Below are positions 1-11,380 of a stretch of 64,000 nucleotides of DNA, in pieces. A model generated the notes under the pieces. That model saw only the letters and a program-made list of their open reading frames with translations, was not told the DNA's origin and ran no database searches. A program made the translations under genes and the position numbers. How positions within the stretch are numbered: the stretch's first letter is position 1; each line of letters begins with the position of its first letter. The DNA is from Ottelia alismoides (taxonomy: Eukaryota > Streptophyta > Magnoliopsida > Alismatales > Hydrocharitaceae). Location: NCBI GenBank assembly GCA_037367405.1, contig JAZKJV010001868.1:291064-355063 (forward strand). Reading direction: 5' to 3'.

Positions 1-1062
1 TTAGAGCATGGTACAATAGACTTAGAGACATCATAATCACCTCAAACTTTAAGGTTGGAAAAGTTAATTGTTTGTTTATTTAAAAAGAAGTTCGATTTGT
101 TACTTTTTGTTCAAATTTATATTGATGATATTGTGATTGGTTCCACTAATACATCTCTATACAAATATTTCATTACGATTAAGTATGAATAGTTTGAGAT
201 GAGCATTATGGGAGAGCTGAAGTTCTTGCTTAGTCTTCAGATCAATCAAACATAACAAGGAATTTTCTTCTCATAACAAAAGTGCACCAAGGGGACTCTA
301 AAAATATTCAAGATGGACAAATACGAAGGAAAGCATACAACAATATCTCTATCCTCGCACCTTGACCAAGACAAGGCACAAAACTCGATGATAAAGAACT
401 ATACAAATATATGATCAATTCTTTAATTTATCTAACGACGATCCGATCCGATATCCTCTTTAGCACTTGTTTAATATCATGTTTCTGTGTCATCCAAAAA
501 AAATCACCTTATTGATATTAAAAAGAGATTTTGTTATTTAGTTTTTACTCAATATTTAGGTTTGTTTTATTAAAGATGCAGAACATACATATTTTTTCAT
601 ACGTTGATACAGATTATACCGACACTCATAAACATAGAAAGAGCACTAGTGGCACTTGCCAATATTTGGGACTGCACTAGAATCTTGATTTTCTAAAACA
701 AAATTGTTGCATCCTCAACCACTAAAATGGAGCACACTACAACCATTTTAGCGTATCGTCAGTTACTTTGGATGAACAATACTTTGTCTGATTCTAGTTT
801 GACTTTTGTCCAGAATCGTATTCTCCGTGACAACACTAGCTTAATTAACCTAACCAAGAACATAATAAATCATTCTAGTACAAAACATGTGGATGTTAAA
901 TACCATTTCTTCTGTGAAAATGTTATGAAATGGAAGATATTTATGGAATTTATTTCTACAGATAAGCAACTTGTAGATATTTCTGCAAAACCTCTAGCAA
1001 CTCCTCAATTTGAGAAGATTAGAAGTGAACTAGGTTTGTGTTATTTGAGAGACATTTGTTAG
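1..1062 (+). pseudogene. pol: Ty1/copia reverse transcriptase and RNase H, 3' end of pol
   Basis: This is the tail of a copia polyprotein that copied element RNA into DNA. The RT active-site motif YIDD is at 118-129, followed by recognisable palm/thumb sequence broken by stops (for example near 206, 254 and 275). RNase H follows, with a degraded D-DYTD...KSTSGTCQYLG segment near 595-672 and a clean stretch at 727-1062 holding the DNTSLINL, TKHVDVKYHF and KQLVDISAKPL motifs typical of copia RNase H. The YIDD codons and the 727-1062 stretch share one frame. The 5' end is cut by the window. Several stops make it non-functional. The family call is firm. The Sirevirus lineage rests mainly on the env-like ORF downstream. 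Confidence 0.88.
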
Positions 1063-1706
1063 AAAGTTTACTTATTTAGAGTTTTTCAAAATTGATATGT
1101 TGATCAATCAACAATAGTAACTGATCGACCAGACAATGATCAATCAACTATATTAGGCTGATCGATCAGTTGAGTGCTCCAATCCTAGAATTTTGAAATG
1201 TGGTAGCATTTTTTGAATCCACGAGCAGTGCATATGTAAAAATACACCCAACCTTTCCTATTCCATGCAAAAATTTTAAGAAACACATCTTTTGAGCTTA
1301 TGTAGAAAATTTTAAGAAACACATCTTTTGAGCTTATGTCGAAAATTTTAAGAAACACATCTTTTGAGCTTATGTCAAATCCTATATCTCTTATTTTAAT
1401 CTTTTCTCGCACCTACTCTTGCATGGACCATCCTAACCAATCTTATATATAACCCTACGCATAGGAAGATGCTACGAATTTCTTTTCTATCCAAAACTCT
1501 ATAGAAAACCCAAACTCTAGCCTCCAACCTCCACTTGATTGATCAAGTCATCCCATGTTATCTATCAAGTGCTAATCGATCAAAAGCTTTTGTTGATCGA
1601 TCAACTGCTGAAATCAGCTGAAATTAGATGTTGTTTATTTGATTTCTCTCTATTCTTTTGAGAATGTCAAGGTCTCATAAGGTTAGATTTTAGTTATTTA
1701 TGTTGC
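1063..1706 (+). other. Sirevirus pol-env spacer
   Basis: Noncoding stretch between the RNase H stop and the env-like ORF. It holds two clusters of GATCAATC/GATCGATC motifs (about 1094-1170 and 1548-1612), a 36-bp tandem repeat, and a TATA-like run near 1443-1454. The same GATCGATC motif is frequent in this element's 3' LTR (60170-60450). The TATA-like run could drive a separate env transcript, but that is only a guess. Confidence 0.5.
1270..1377. repeat. 36-bp tandem repeat, three copies
   Basis: Copies lie at 1270-1305, 1306-1341 and 1342-1377 and are nearly identical. The unit is a multiple of three, so on the minus strand it reads as three repeats of a 12-residue peptide (DISSKDVFLKIF). 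That ORF is antisense to the element and is probably not a gene. Confidence 0.9.
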
Positions 1707-2772
1707 ATGAAACCATTTCCCTCACCCAAAACTTCCCCTATCGCACCCAAGAGATCCGTTCATGTTCAAACGTCGACTTGTATTCCACAGTCCTCCACTT
1801 CTCGTTATAGACTCCTATACTACTTGAGTTTTCAACTCTCATCTTGTCGGACCATCCATTGTCCATTCGGTTATGGCCAGTTCCCCTTATACACTGATCT
1901 TTTTCACCAGAATATGATGTATCATTTCTTTCATCAAACTTTGTACTCTAGTCAAAGAGGTTCTTTAGTGGATTCTATTTCACCTTCTTCTTTCATGGAG
2001 TTCTACAAGAACCTCTCTAATATCGGTGAATCTTTCACTGGCTATCAACTTTGTCTAACCGTCCAAAACCGTTCCTTTATTATGGATGCTTCCGTGATCC
2101 ATCACATTCGTGGTTGGGCCAATGAGGGTCCAACCATTAGTGATTCTTTGGCTAGAGTTTCCCATGACGATTATTGTGAAGAGACCCATACTTTACAAAC
2201 ACTTGTTGTAGGATACCCTCCGTTCCTCCTTATTTCTAGCCCCTCCCTAGGTTCCTAAACCAAGTTTTCACTTGGAAATTTAGGAACAAGGCCACCAATT
2301 TGTCACACGACACCTATGACATGCTTGTTTTGATTTACACCTTCATGAATCATTACATGTTCAATTGATGCTGTTATCTTTTATCTATTCTTGCGACCGC
2401 TCCCTCGTACCATATCTCTTTATGAAATCTCATTTCTCACTTCCTCCACCATTTCTCCATTTTTCGACCCGAGGAACCCCCAAAACCACTAGGGTTAAGC
2501 CTTTTGATTCACAATCCATGTAAATAATTATGAAAATAATGATAACCCTTCCTCTCCACTACCTACTACACAACCTAGCCCTTTCCTCCCTACTCCGACC
2601 CCTTTCTTTCACGGTTATGCTCCTTTATCTGTCCATCCTGATCCCTCTTACTTCAACCAAACTTTGATTTACCAAGGTCATCATATTAGTGTGACCGATC
2701 CATTTGTCCAGCAAATATGATATATGTGTTCTTCCTCTTCAGTAAGATGCAGTATAATGCTCAGATGACAAC
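1707..2772 (+). pseudogene. Env-like / plant-transposon-domain ORF of the Sirevirus, 5' part
   Basis: The open stretch 1707-2258 codes for 183 residues. Recognisable homology continues in shifted frames to about 2460, followed by a proline-rich stretch (about 2540-2720). The pattern FMEFYKNL ... VQNRSFIMDASVIHHI resembles the putative plant transposon protein domain often found in retrotransposon third ORFs (a N-terminal FY-N block, then a V+G-x-x block and an I-x-x-L block). The N-terminus is rich in Ser, Pro and Thr. I see no signal peptide or clear membrane span, so an envelope function is not supported. The ORF is cut at 2772 by the large insertion and resumes at 59100. It is degraded by frameshifts and stops. 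The domain assignment is from memory of the family and is moderate. Confidence 0.55.
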
Positions 2773-2777
2773 GAGCC
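2773..2777. repeat. Left target-site duplication of the 56.3-kb insertion (GAGCC)
   Basis: GAGCC directly precedes the LTR start TGATGAATATG. The counterpart GATCC at 59095-59099 directly follows the LTR end ATTATCA. Four of five bases match, as expected for an old Ty3/gypsy insertion. Confidence 0.7.
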
Positions 2778-5700
2778 TGATGAATATGTGTCTCATCATC
2801 TTAATATATGAATCTAATCTTGAATCATTAAACAAAACATCAACTAAATACCCTTAAATTCAATAAAATAACAAATAATAATGATATTTATTTTGTTAAT
2901 AAGTCTATAAATAATTTAAAATTAAAATTACAAAAATAAAGTGCTGAAAATGTTTATATATTCACCTATAAATAGCTCAAACTTTACAAATTTTTAATAA
3001 ATCCAAACTATCCCCTTTTGACTTAATTATTCTTTTTAGCTTGCACATAAAAATATATGTAAAAATATAAAAATACAAAATAATATCCACATTGAATAAA
3101 TACTTTTAGATCTTGAACCAAAAAATCCGTAAAGTCTAACTTCTCGGCTGAATTCTCGCTTCGTACAATCTCCAAATTGATAGAAACCCACATTCAAAAT
3201 TTAGGTTATAAATTATCTATTCAATGAAAGTAATTTCTCATTGGAGCTTGTTTGCAAAATGTCGATTTTGAGGCCTAATTGTGTTATGTGAATATTCAAG
3301 AACTTTGGGTTGTTATTTCATGTACATAAATAAATCTTATTGATTTACTTATTTTTCATTTAGTTTCTTTATTTTATGTTTAAATAAATTATATTAAAAT
3401 TAAAATCCAAAAAATACAAAAAGAAGAGAAAATGGTGTGTTGTGACTTCGTATATACTGTATATACTCTCCCTTTCTTGATTTTGATTTCTCTTTTCTTG
3501 ATTATTAAAATCTAAAAAAAGATTTATGTTTAAATATATGTCTAATATTTTATTGTATTTTCTCTTGTACATAGTTTTTACTAAAAAACAAAGATAAAAA
3601 CAAAAAATCATTCAAAAAATTTGGTGTTTTAATAAATAAAAACCTTCAAAATTATTTTAGCATGTATATACTTTGTATTTTGAGTTGGTAGTCTTCATAG
3701 AAGTTATAGAGCTCAACGAGAACTAAAACTTTGGTGTTGATGACTTTTTAATCTGAAGCCTTTTTCCTTGTCTTTTTATTGCTTTCAGTGTCTTTCTTAT
3801 CGTTTGGTCAAAGTCAGTGCCATGGGGCAAACTCCCATTGGTCTAAAGACATCCACTTATCCATATTAGCATGGGAGCACCCCCTGATCTCCACTGCCTT
3901 GTCTCTGGATCCCAATCAGATCAACATCATGTATCTCCCCTGATCTCCTCTCTGATTCATCTTTCCATTCTCAACTGTCGCCCACGTTCACTACCCGACC
4001 CCCTTCCATATCTGACGCCACGACCACCGTCGAACCCAATTGAATCTCCTTGATCTTCACAGCTGCATCTCCGATCACCCTCATCAGATCCCTATCTCCT
4101 AATCGATCGATGCAACCCTCTCATTCCCGATCACTATTCCCGACTTGCTCCCTTACAACAGCCATCTTCGATCATCTGCACTAATCATGGATCCCATTCC
4201 CAATCTTCCCCCATGCACCACCACCTTATAGCCCCTATTTAACCTTCGATGCCAATCATCTCTATTCTCCTCCACCATTAGCACTTAGCAAGAGGAAGAG
4301 ATGGTGGTGACAGCCCAGCTCCACCCTCCCAACAGCGAGATCCGAGGAGAGCCCCCTCCTTGTCGCAACACGTCGCAGTCGCGTTTGCCTCCGCTCCAGC
4401 AAGCTGTTGTTGAGATGTACATGCCTTTCCACCTCCATCACCCACCTTCGAGCTAACATCCCTCTGCCTCGCTTCATCGACCATGAGCAACAGGGTTCCC
4501 ATCGCCGACTACCCTAACTCCAGCTGCTCAACTTCATCTCCAGAAGCTCGCCCAGGTCTTGCATCACCTTTGATGTTTGGAGCCATCGACTGCCTCACCT
4601 GCTCCTCTAGGAGTCCGCAACCATCATTGCCTCGCTTTACCACCGCGTGAAGCCGCATCGCTCTGCCAAGCTCCTCCCTCGCCAACCACTGGGCACAGAT
4701 CCCGAGACCCTCCCCACGTGCGTGGCACGTGCGGGGAAGGGAACATTGCATTTACGCCCTCCTCCTATCGCCAATTCACCAGAAGACCTCTGCACATGAT
4801 ATGCACATGGGGGTGGAAATTTTGCAAGAGCTACCTCTAGAGATCCACTAATTTCCAAAGATGCCACGCCACTCTAGGGTCACGTGCTTGACACATGACT
4901 CTTGGAATTTTTGCACGAAATCTCCCAACATGGTCGGTAATTTTAATTCTGCCCTTGAACTACGAATTCTATTTTATTTTATTATTATAATTTGCAAACA
5001 GAATCCTAGCTTTCCTCTATTATTTGTACATTATTCTTGCATCTTTTTATTATTCAAAAATAACACTTTTGTTCTTGAAATAATCCTATACATTGTGGCA
5101 TATGCTTCATTTTTTATGCTCTGTGGTTAATTAATAATTAATATTTTTGTGAAAATTTACACATTTTCCTCAATCTTTGCTAAGAAATTCGTATTTAATT
5201 AACCGTTACTCAAAAAATTACCAAAAATTCAACGATCATAGAATTAATTATGTTTTTACATTGTGCCCAAAAAGAATTGCATTTGCTTCATATTTTATCC
5301 TATAAAAATCATTTTGTGTATTTCAATAATTAACTTTTAATAGGTATTAAACTCAATATTTTTAGGGTTTCATATTTTTTATGATAGTTCATTTATTGGT
5401 CTATCTTGTGTAATTTTATTTCTTGAAAATAAAGAGATTTAATATTTATTATAATTAATTAGTGATTCACTTTATATCATTTAATTCATTAAATATTAAT
5501 ATTGTATCGAAAAATTCCAAAAAAATTACAATACATTTATTTCATCGTAATTAACATCTTGCCAAGTTTTATAATTTTTGAAAATACCTTCAACTACAAT
5601 ACATTCATTTTCATTCTAAAATTGCATTAAAAATACCAAAAATATCCTACCTCGAAAATCACACATGAACTTTGATAGACATTAATCTAGGTTGTTCCTT

Positions 5701-5892
5701 TGCCTCCTCGAGTTCGACCATATGACTTGTCCATGCTAAATAGACATAACACCTCTTCAATTAAAAACTGAATTAATTAATTAAGTAGTTATTTCTTAAT
5801 TGATTCTGATTACCCACCTACAATGAAGGACACATTTTTATATTAGCACGTTAATTCCCACAAATTAATAGAGGGTTTTCTCAGACCAATCA
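2778..5892 (+). repeat. Chimeric Athila-type LTR (E 5' part joined to C-type 3' part)
   Basis: The LTR starts TGATGAATATG and ends ...CAATCA, three bases before a primer site. From 2778 to about 3880 it matches the E 3' LTR at 55273-56500, including the stretch around GGCAAACTCCCATTGGTC. From about 3890 on it instead matches the C LTR at about 27090-29121, including the promoter-like stretch, the TCACGTG region near 4880 and the 3' end. It holds a TATTTAA box at 4236-4242. AT-rich at both ends, with a GC-rich centre (about 3900-4880). The ORFs there are not genes. Confidence 0.8.
4236..4242 (+). promoter_or_regulatory. TATA-like box of the C-type LTR part
   Basis: CCCCTATTTAACC in a GC-rich context. 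The same box occurs at 27433-27439 and, changed only in flanks, at 38986-38992, so it is kept in all three C-type LTRs. Likely core promoter. Confidence 0.45.
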
Positions 5893-5894
5893 GA

Positions 5895-5912
5895 TGGTGT
5901 CGTTGTCGGGGT
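5895..5912 (+). other. Primer binding site, tRNA-Asp type, decayed (element C')
   Basis: TGGTGTCGTTGTCGGGGT lies two bases after the LTR end. It differs from the tRNA-Asp-type site seen intact in element B (TGGCGCCGTTGCCGGGGA) by three C-to-T changes and the last base. It marks 2778-5892 as a 5' LTR and 5895 onward as element interior. Confidence 0.75.
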
Positions 5913-6615
5913 GTCAAACGACTTAGGTTTTTTGTCTAGAAAATTTAGGGTTAGGTTTTCCACATAATCAGGTAGTCTAGCCCCTAAGCCTTATCTTTGT
6001 ACATTTTCCATTTTTTTATTTTCCTTCATTTATTTTATTTTATTTTTCAATATGTACTTTTTTCTGTTACTTTTGATTATTTTTGTGTCATTCTCTTACA
6101 CTTTCTCTTATTTTTCGTGTGAGGTACTCGACGTACATCGAGCAGTTTCTTCCAAAACCAATGCATCTTCACCAATTGTCGAAAAGCCACATTAAAATTA
6201 AGATCGAGTTGAGTCGTGAGAGAGCGTAGAGTCTAAGATTTGAATATATGCAATTTTATTTTTGTAATTATTTGTAATAATTGCTCATTTACAACGGTGT
6301 TCGTTTGGACTCTCGTGTGGGTAAAAAGACCTGAACTTTTTTATGGTGTGTCATGGCTTGTTTCACTCTCCGATGAGGGTGGGACCCGACTTGAGTGGCT
6401 CGTAGGTTAGACCTGCACTATGGCTATTAGAGATTCTAGGTTTATTTGTCTGTGCTCATAGAACCTAGGACCATACTTCACAATTAATTAAGAAGCAGAT
6501 TAAATCGTATAATTTAGTAAAAAATTAGCTCATTTCTTCTCGACCATTAGAACTTTTTGCTAGGTGCGGTTTTGTCGGATTGCATTTCATTTGGAATAAT
6601 TTTCAATTCTTGTAT
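5913..6615 (+). other. 5' leader of C', first part
   Basis: Noncoding interior following the primer site, with T-rich runs (6000-6120) and no ORF of note. It is interrupted at 6616-6620 by the solo LTR and resumes at 10574. Confidence 0.5.
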
Positions 6616-6865
6616 TGCATAGATGAATCTCCATTTCATCACATTTATTCTATCATTTTGGCCTTAAAAACTCTAGCTAATGCATGTAAATATCGTTAAT
6701 TTGTACAAAATAGCATTTATCATTCATTGCATTTATTGTGTAAGTAATATTATTTCTAATGACAAAATTATAGAATAATGAGAAGAAAAGAAAAAGAATA
6801 AAATATTAAAGATATTTATGATCCTAAACCCCGAGACCAAGTCAAGAATTGAGTTGGTCGACAAG

Positions 6866-6885
6866 GAATAAAGTAGGGGGAGATA
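6866..6885 (+). promoter_or_regulatory. Conserved purine-rich block in B-type LTR
   Basis: GAATAAAGTAGGGGGAGATA lies about 245 bp from the LTR start. Identical blocks sit at 44485-44504 and 54304-54323 (minus strand) and 60847-60866. Flanks differ much more, so the block looks selected. Role unknown. Confidence 0.5.
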
Positions 6886-7950
6886 AGGGCCAAAAATACA
6901 ATAAAAACCTATCTATTTTATTCATTCAATAATTCATTTTTGACACCTATTTTATTCTTTATTATTTATACATCAGATAGAGAAACTTTTTCATAAAAAG
7001 TTTTAGATAATAATATAAATAAAATTACAAAATTAATTGTACAAAAATAATACACAGTGTACATTTTATACACAAAATAAAAAATCAAAATCCCAACTTC
7101 ACAGACCCATATCTTTCAAATAAAAATTCAAAATATATCAAAATCACTCTAATTGTATATAACTTTCCATAAACTATTTAATGGATATGGTTTCATATTT
7201 TTTAGGAGTTAAGATGTGAAAGTTAGGTTTTGTAGTACATTATACTTGATTAAAATATTCATTATATTCATTCTTTATTATATTTATAATTTTGTAAATA
7301 TTATATATCACTTATGTACATATTAAAACCAAAATAAAACCAAACAAAATACAAAATAAAATAAGTTTATGTAAATACCTAGGAAAAATACCGATGCTAT
7401 CACTTACACATAAATAAAAGTGAACCCTATTCTTTTATTCTTTATTCTTTTATATTTTTATCCTCTTGTAAATAGTATTTATATGCTATTAAAATATAAA
7501 GATAAAATAAAACTCAAGAAAATACCTTAAAATAAAATAATGTATATAAATCATTGATAAAATACCCATAAGTATACCTATATAATATATATCCTTATTT
7601 ATTTAAGTGTACAAAATATATCATAAAAATATATTGTGTACATAAAAATAAGTTATGAAAATATATAAAATAAAATAATAAAATAATAAAATAAAATATG
7701 TAAAATAAAAATGAATTGGCCAAAACATATATGAATATACCTATAAATAAACACCTAAAGATTAACTACTAATAAATAACACCAATAAATAAATAAAAAT
7801 CATAATCAAATACTAAATAAAATAATAAACATTTTTATTTTATAACAAAAAATAATAAAATCAATTATTAATTTTAATTAATTATTTACGAATAAATACA
7901 CTATTCCGTTTTCTAGCGGGCTGAGTTGGACCAATCGTGGTTGCCCATTC

Positions 7951-7967
7951 GTTGACTCCGAGTCAAC
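7951..7967 (+). other. LTR hairpin GTTGACT-CCG-AGTCAAC
   Basis: Perfect 7-bp arms. The equivalent place in B LTRs (43560-43577, 53375-53392) has arms GTTGACC/GGTCAAC with loop AGCG on the + strand, i.e. a paired change. Confidence 0.6.
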
Positions 7968-8480
7968 TCCCCCATCGGCCTGCTAACATGATGCGACACG
8001 TCTTCTCCTGTGTTTTCTTGCCTTTTTCTCGCATGATCTATCGATCAATCACCCCTGATTTCTTCATGACATTTCAAACATTTCATCATTAGTATCCCCT
8101 GATTCACGCCGGGATCTTGGAACCATTTACATACGCTCGATTCATCACATTTATCCAGTCAATAAGGATGCCCTGTAATGTGTTTAAATAAAAACCTCTT
8201 CCTCCTTTAGCAAATTTGGTCATCTTCTACCCTGTAGAACCCCGTGGCTCGGCCAAAGCGAGCACCCTTGTGACAGGAGGGGATCCCGTGAGCTTCACGT
8301 CGGCTGAAGGAAGGTGGAGGTGCACCCAAGGTGACCCAACTCTGGCCACCTCTGCTCCTTGGCCCTTGGCCAGGTATGAGTTGCGCCCCTTTTTTTTAGG
8401 TAGCATTTAATTCTCGTATTTGAATTCTACATTAATGTAATGTTTAGACCCTAGTTTTACCCTAACAAGTCCAATTCGAA

Positions 8481-8506
8481 GTTCACCGGAGCTCCGCTCC
8501 GGCGAA
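8481..8506 (+). other. GC-rich LTR hairpin (CCGGAGC-TCC-GCTCCGG)
   Basis: The arms extend to GTTCaCCGGAGC / GCTCCGGcGAAC with one mismatch. B LTR2 holds the same hairpin at 52831-52854 with loop AGG. B LTR1 (43016-43039) has one arm base changed. Confidence 0.6.
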
Positions 8507-10573
8507 CCTCATACCCATGTTTCCACCTATTCCACGACTTGCCACCGCCCGCACTTTCTTTCCCTACCATTTCCCCATGCTCCGACGCATTCCACTCCCC
8601 TCGAATCCCTCAAGATCGAGATCTCGGCGTGCCTCCTCCGCCCTATGCCGGACCCGCCTCCACCTTAGCCACCCTTCATCCATACTTGTCAATCAACGCC
8701 CCTGAACCCTCCTTTTTCTTGCTCACACTTCATTTGCAGGGTCTGGAGCCAAAGGGCTCCTTTTGGAGTCATTTTTGTTGAAATTGCAGGTACTTGGGGC
8801 CCATGAACTTCCTCAACCTCGTGGAGGAGCTTCAAATAATGCCGGAGCATTTTGAAGCCCTCAGTCGATAGAGCACGTCCCCACGACTCTTTTTGGACCT
8901 GCGGCTGCTCAAGGGAAGGTCGAAAGCCTGCGTGCCACTCGATCGAAGCTCGAAGATGGGGTGTTCTTACCTGTTCTTTGAGGCTTTGTCTCTACCGTCC
9001 GATCGCCTTCGATGTCCAGATCACGTCTCAGCCAGTCGATGTGCTTCATTGAGCACCATAGATCAGGCTTGGGATCTAATCCCAAGCGTCCATCGTCGAA
9101 GCTTCATCCGCCACCCAGACGTCGCCACGTGGATAAGTGGATGCCATCCCACCATCCACCAGCGCCTCTTTGGAGGTAATTTGTTATATCCATCCCACTA
9201 TTTCTTGTATTTCTTATTCAATATTGTAAATAAAATAGAAAGTCTAAAATAAATGGGAAATTCTGTATGCTAACCCCTTTATTTATTTGCTATTACTTTT
9301 GGGCCCCTCCCAAGACCACTCACATGCAGTCCCACGTGAGTGGATATATTGTATTGTTTGCCTTGAAATTTTTGTAATTGTTTATTAGTCTAATAAAATT
9401 TGAATTGCGTTGTATTTTTTGGTAAAATTACATTGAGCCCCTTGAAGTTTATTTTTATTGCAAATATGCCCCTGCAAGGATATGTATTTTTTGCATTTCA
9501 TTTATTTATTATAAATAGCTATCGTGCTACTAAACATCGACAAACATCGGATTAAATGCCTCTTGCCATGTACTTTCACGCCCCATTTTTATTTCATATT
9601 TGTAAGCATTTTATCCATTTATGAAAAATCAAAAGGAGCTTATTTTTGTACTATCTAGCTTAGAAAATGCCAAAAAAATATAAAAATATCTTGAAAATTC
9701 CCAAAAGATTATATATCATGAATTTTACTATATTTTAATTACAGACCAAAAATCGCTAAAAATAGAAAAAGGAAAAGCCTAAAAATTGAAAACCCCTAAA
9801 GGCGTTCGTAAAAATATAAAAAAACCACTTAAAAATCCAAAAATGTCTTTTTATTTTATAAATTTCTTTATATAAATATCTATATATTTAAAATTGATTT
9901 GAGTAATTTTGGATCTTATTTATTTTTTTAAAAAAAATTCAAATCAATTTCTTGTATTTATAAATCCCTTATTTGGGATATTTTTAATTTTAAAATGCAT
10001 AAAAATTAGCAACAATTCTAGAAAATTACAAAACATTAGAAAATTTGTGAAATAAAAAAAAACAATTTTTATTTTGTATTTTATTTTATATTTATTAGTA
10101 TTTATAAATATATTACTCTATATGTATACATATATATATAACCTTATATATCCTATATATGTATTTAAAAGAAAAAAGAAAATACAAAAATCTAAAAATA
10201 TAAAAAGAAAATATAAATTATGAAATTAAAAACAAAATACAAAAATATAAAATAAAATTGATAAAAAATATAAAAATCCACACCCCACAAAAACAATAAA
10301 AATGGATAGATCAAAGACAAATTCTTGTTCGCATTCATTTGCCTCTTTATACCCTTTGCTCCTTGAGTTCGACCTCTACACATGCTTACACCTATACATA
10401 TTTTATTGTAGAGTTATAATAAATTTTAACTCCACATTTATGCTTTTCTTTGCTTTATACGTATTGTGGGTTAATTATTGATTGAGCCAAGTTTCTCGTC
10501 GGTCACCTCGACGACTGTGCTCCCGCCTTGTGTGGAACACACGATCGATGGGGATTTTTGGTTCATTATGCAT

Positions 10574-11380
10574 CCCACATGAAGATTGCGAGGGGAATCA
10601 CTGTAAATCTTCTAACTAAGCATACAACATCATTTTCTACGTGCATCAGCTTTCCATGAATTTTCTCCCTCATGTTCTGACACCTAAGATTTAAAGGATT
10701 TTGGGACTGGACGGTAGATGTGTATTTTTGCTCACCTAAAATTTTCAGTGATCACCTAATCAAAGTTGGGACTGCTAAACAAGGCTGACTAAATTAAACC
10801 ATAAAACTGAGAATTTTTACGGGAGAACAACCCCACCCTTGGATACATTTATCTATCCGAGTAAGTGAGAGACAACACTTAAGGATATAGTCAAGCTCCG
10901 GAATCTTCATTCAGACTACTGATTCTAAAAATGACTAGCTACTTCTCAGTGAGGGAACTACAGTCTCACTTAGCAGAGTGGGTGGTTAAAGGACAATGCA
11001 ATTGGCACCATCCTTAAGTAACACTGGTAGCCGTTTTATTGTTTGTACTTATACCCATACTAGCTGAAAGTAGATGCAATTAGTCGTACGAATTCTGGCC
11101 AATCTTTAGGAAAAATTCCGGCACCTAAAAACTCGCTAATTCTTTTCCAAGATTGATTATATCAGCAATTAAAATTTAAAAGATAATTGGCCGGACTCTT
11201 GCGCCCTTCATTGTGTGAGTTGGTGAACATGGGGTTTGAATTGCGTTTGTATTAGTGTGTATAAACCCAGCTCAAATATCAAAAACCGCAAACTTGTGCC
11301 ATCACTCTCATTGATTTACCAATTAGGGTTTCTTCTATTGAGTATCCTGTGTACTTGAACTTTTTTAACCAAGATCCATT
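10574..11380 (+). other. 5' leader of C', second part
   Basis: Continues the interior after the solo LTR. A phrase near 10764-10785 (AAGTTGGGACTGCTAA) also occurs in the B leader on the minus strand near 49772-49788, which links C' to B. No ORF before the ATG at 11381. Confidence 0.5.

Larger units (their letters stand above)
6621..10568 (+). mobile_element. Solo LTR of the B family, about 3.95 kb
   Basis: It starts AGATGAATCTCCATTTCATC, the B LTR start with one base changed, and ends ...GTTCATTA, matching the B LTR end. The same 5-mer TGCAT lies on both sides (6616-6620 and 10569-10573), no polypurine tract lies upstream and no primer site downstream, so this is a solo LTR. The order of parts matches B: a conserved GAATAAAGTAGGGGGAGATA block at 6866-6885, a very AT-rich stretch (6900-7900), hairpins at 7951-7967 and 8481-8506, a GC-rich centre (7910-9180), a second AT-rich part, and a closing stretch around TTGTGTGGAACA. 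The small ORFs at 8216-9252 are not conserved in B and I reject them as genes. Confidence 0.85.

Noticed and set aside
4262..4867. ORFs on both strands in the GC-rich part of C-type LTRs (also 27453-27872)
   Set aside because: Frames differ between the homologous LTRs, and base composition alone explains their openness.
8216..9252. ORFs in the GC-rich middle of the solo LTR, possible captured exons
   Set aside because: Short, overlapping in several frames, no domain, no match in frame with B LTRs.
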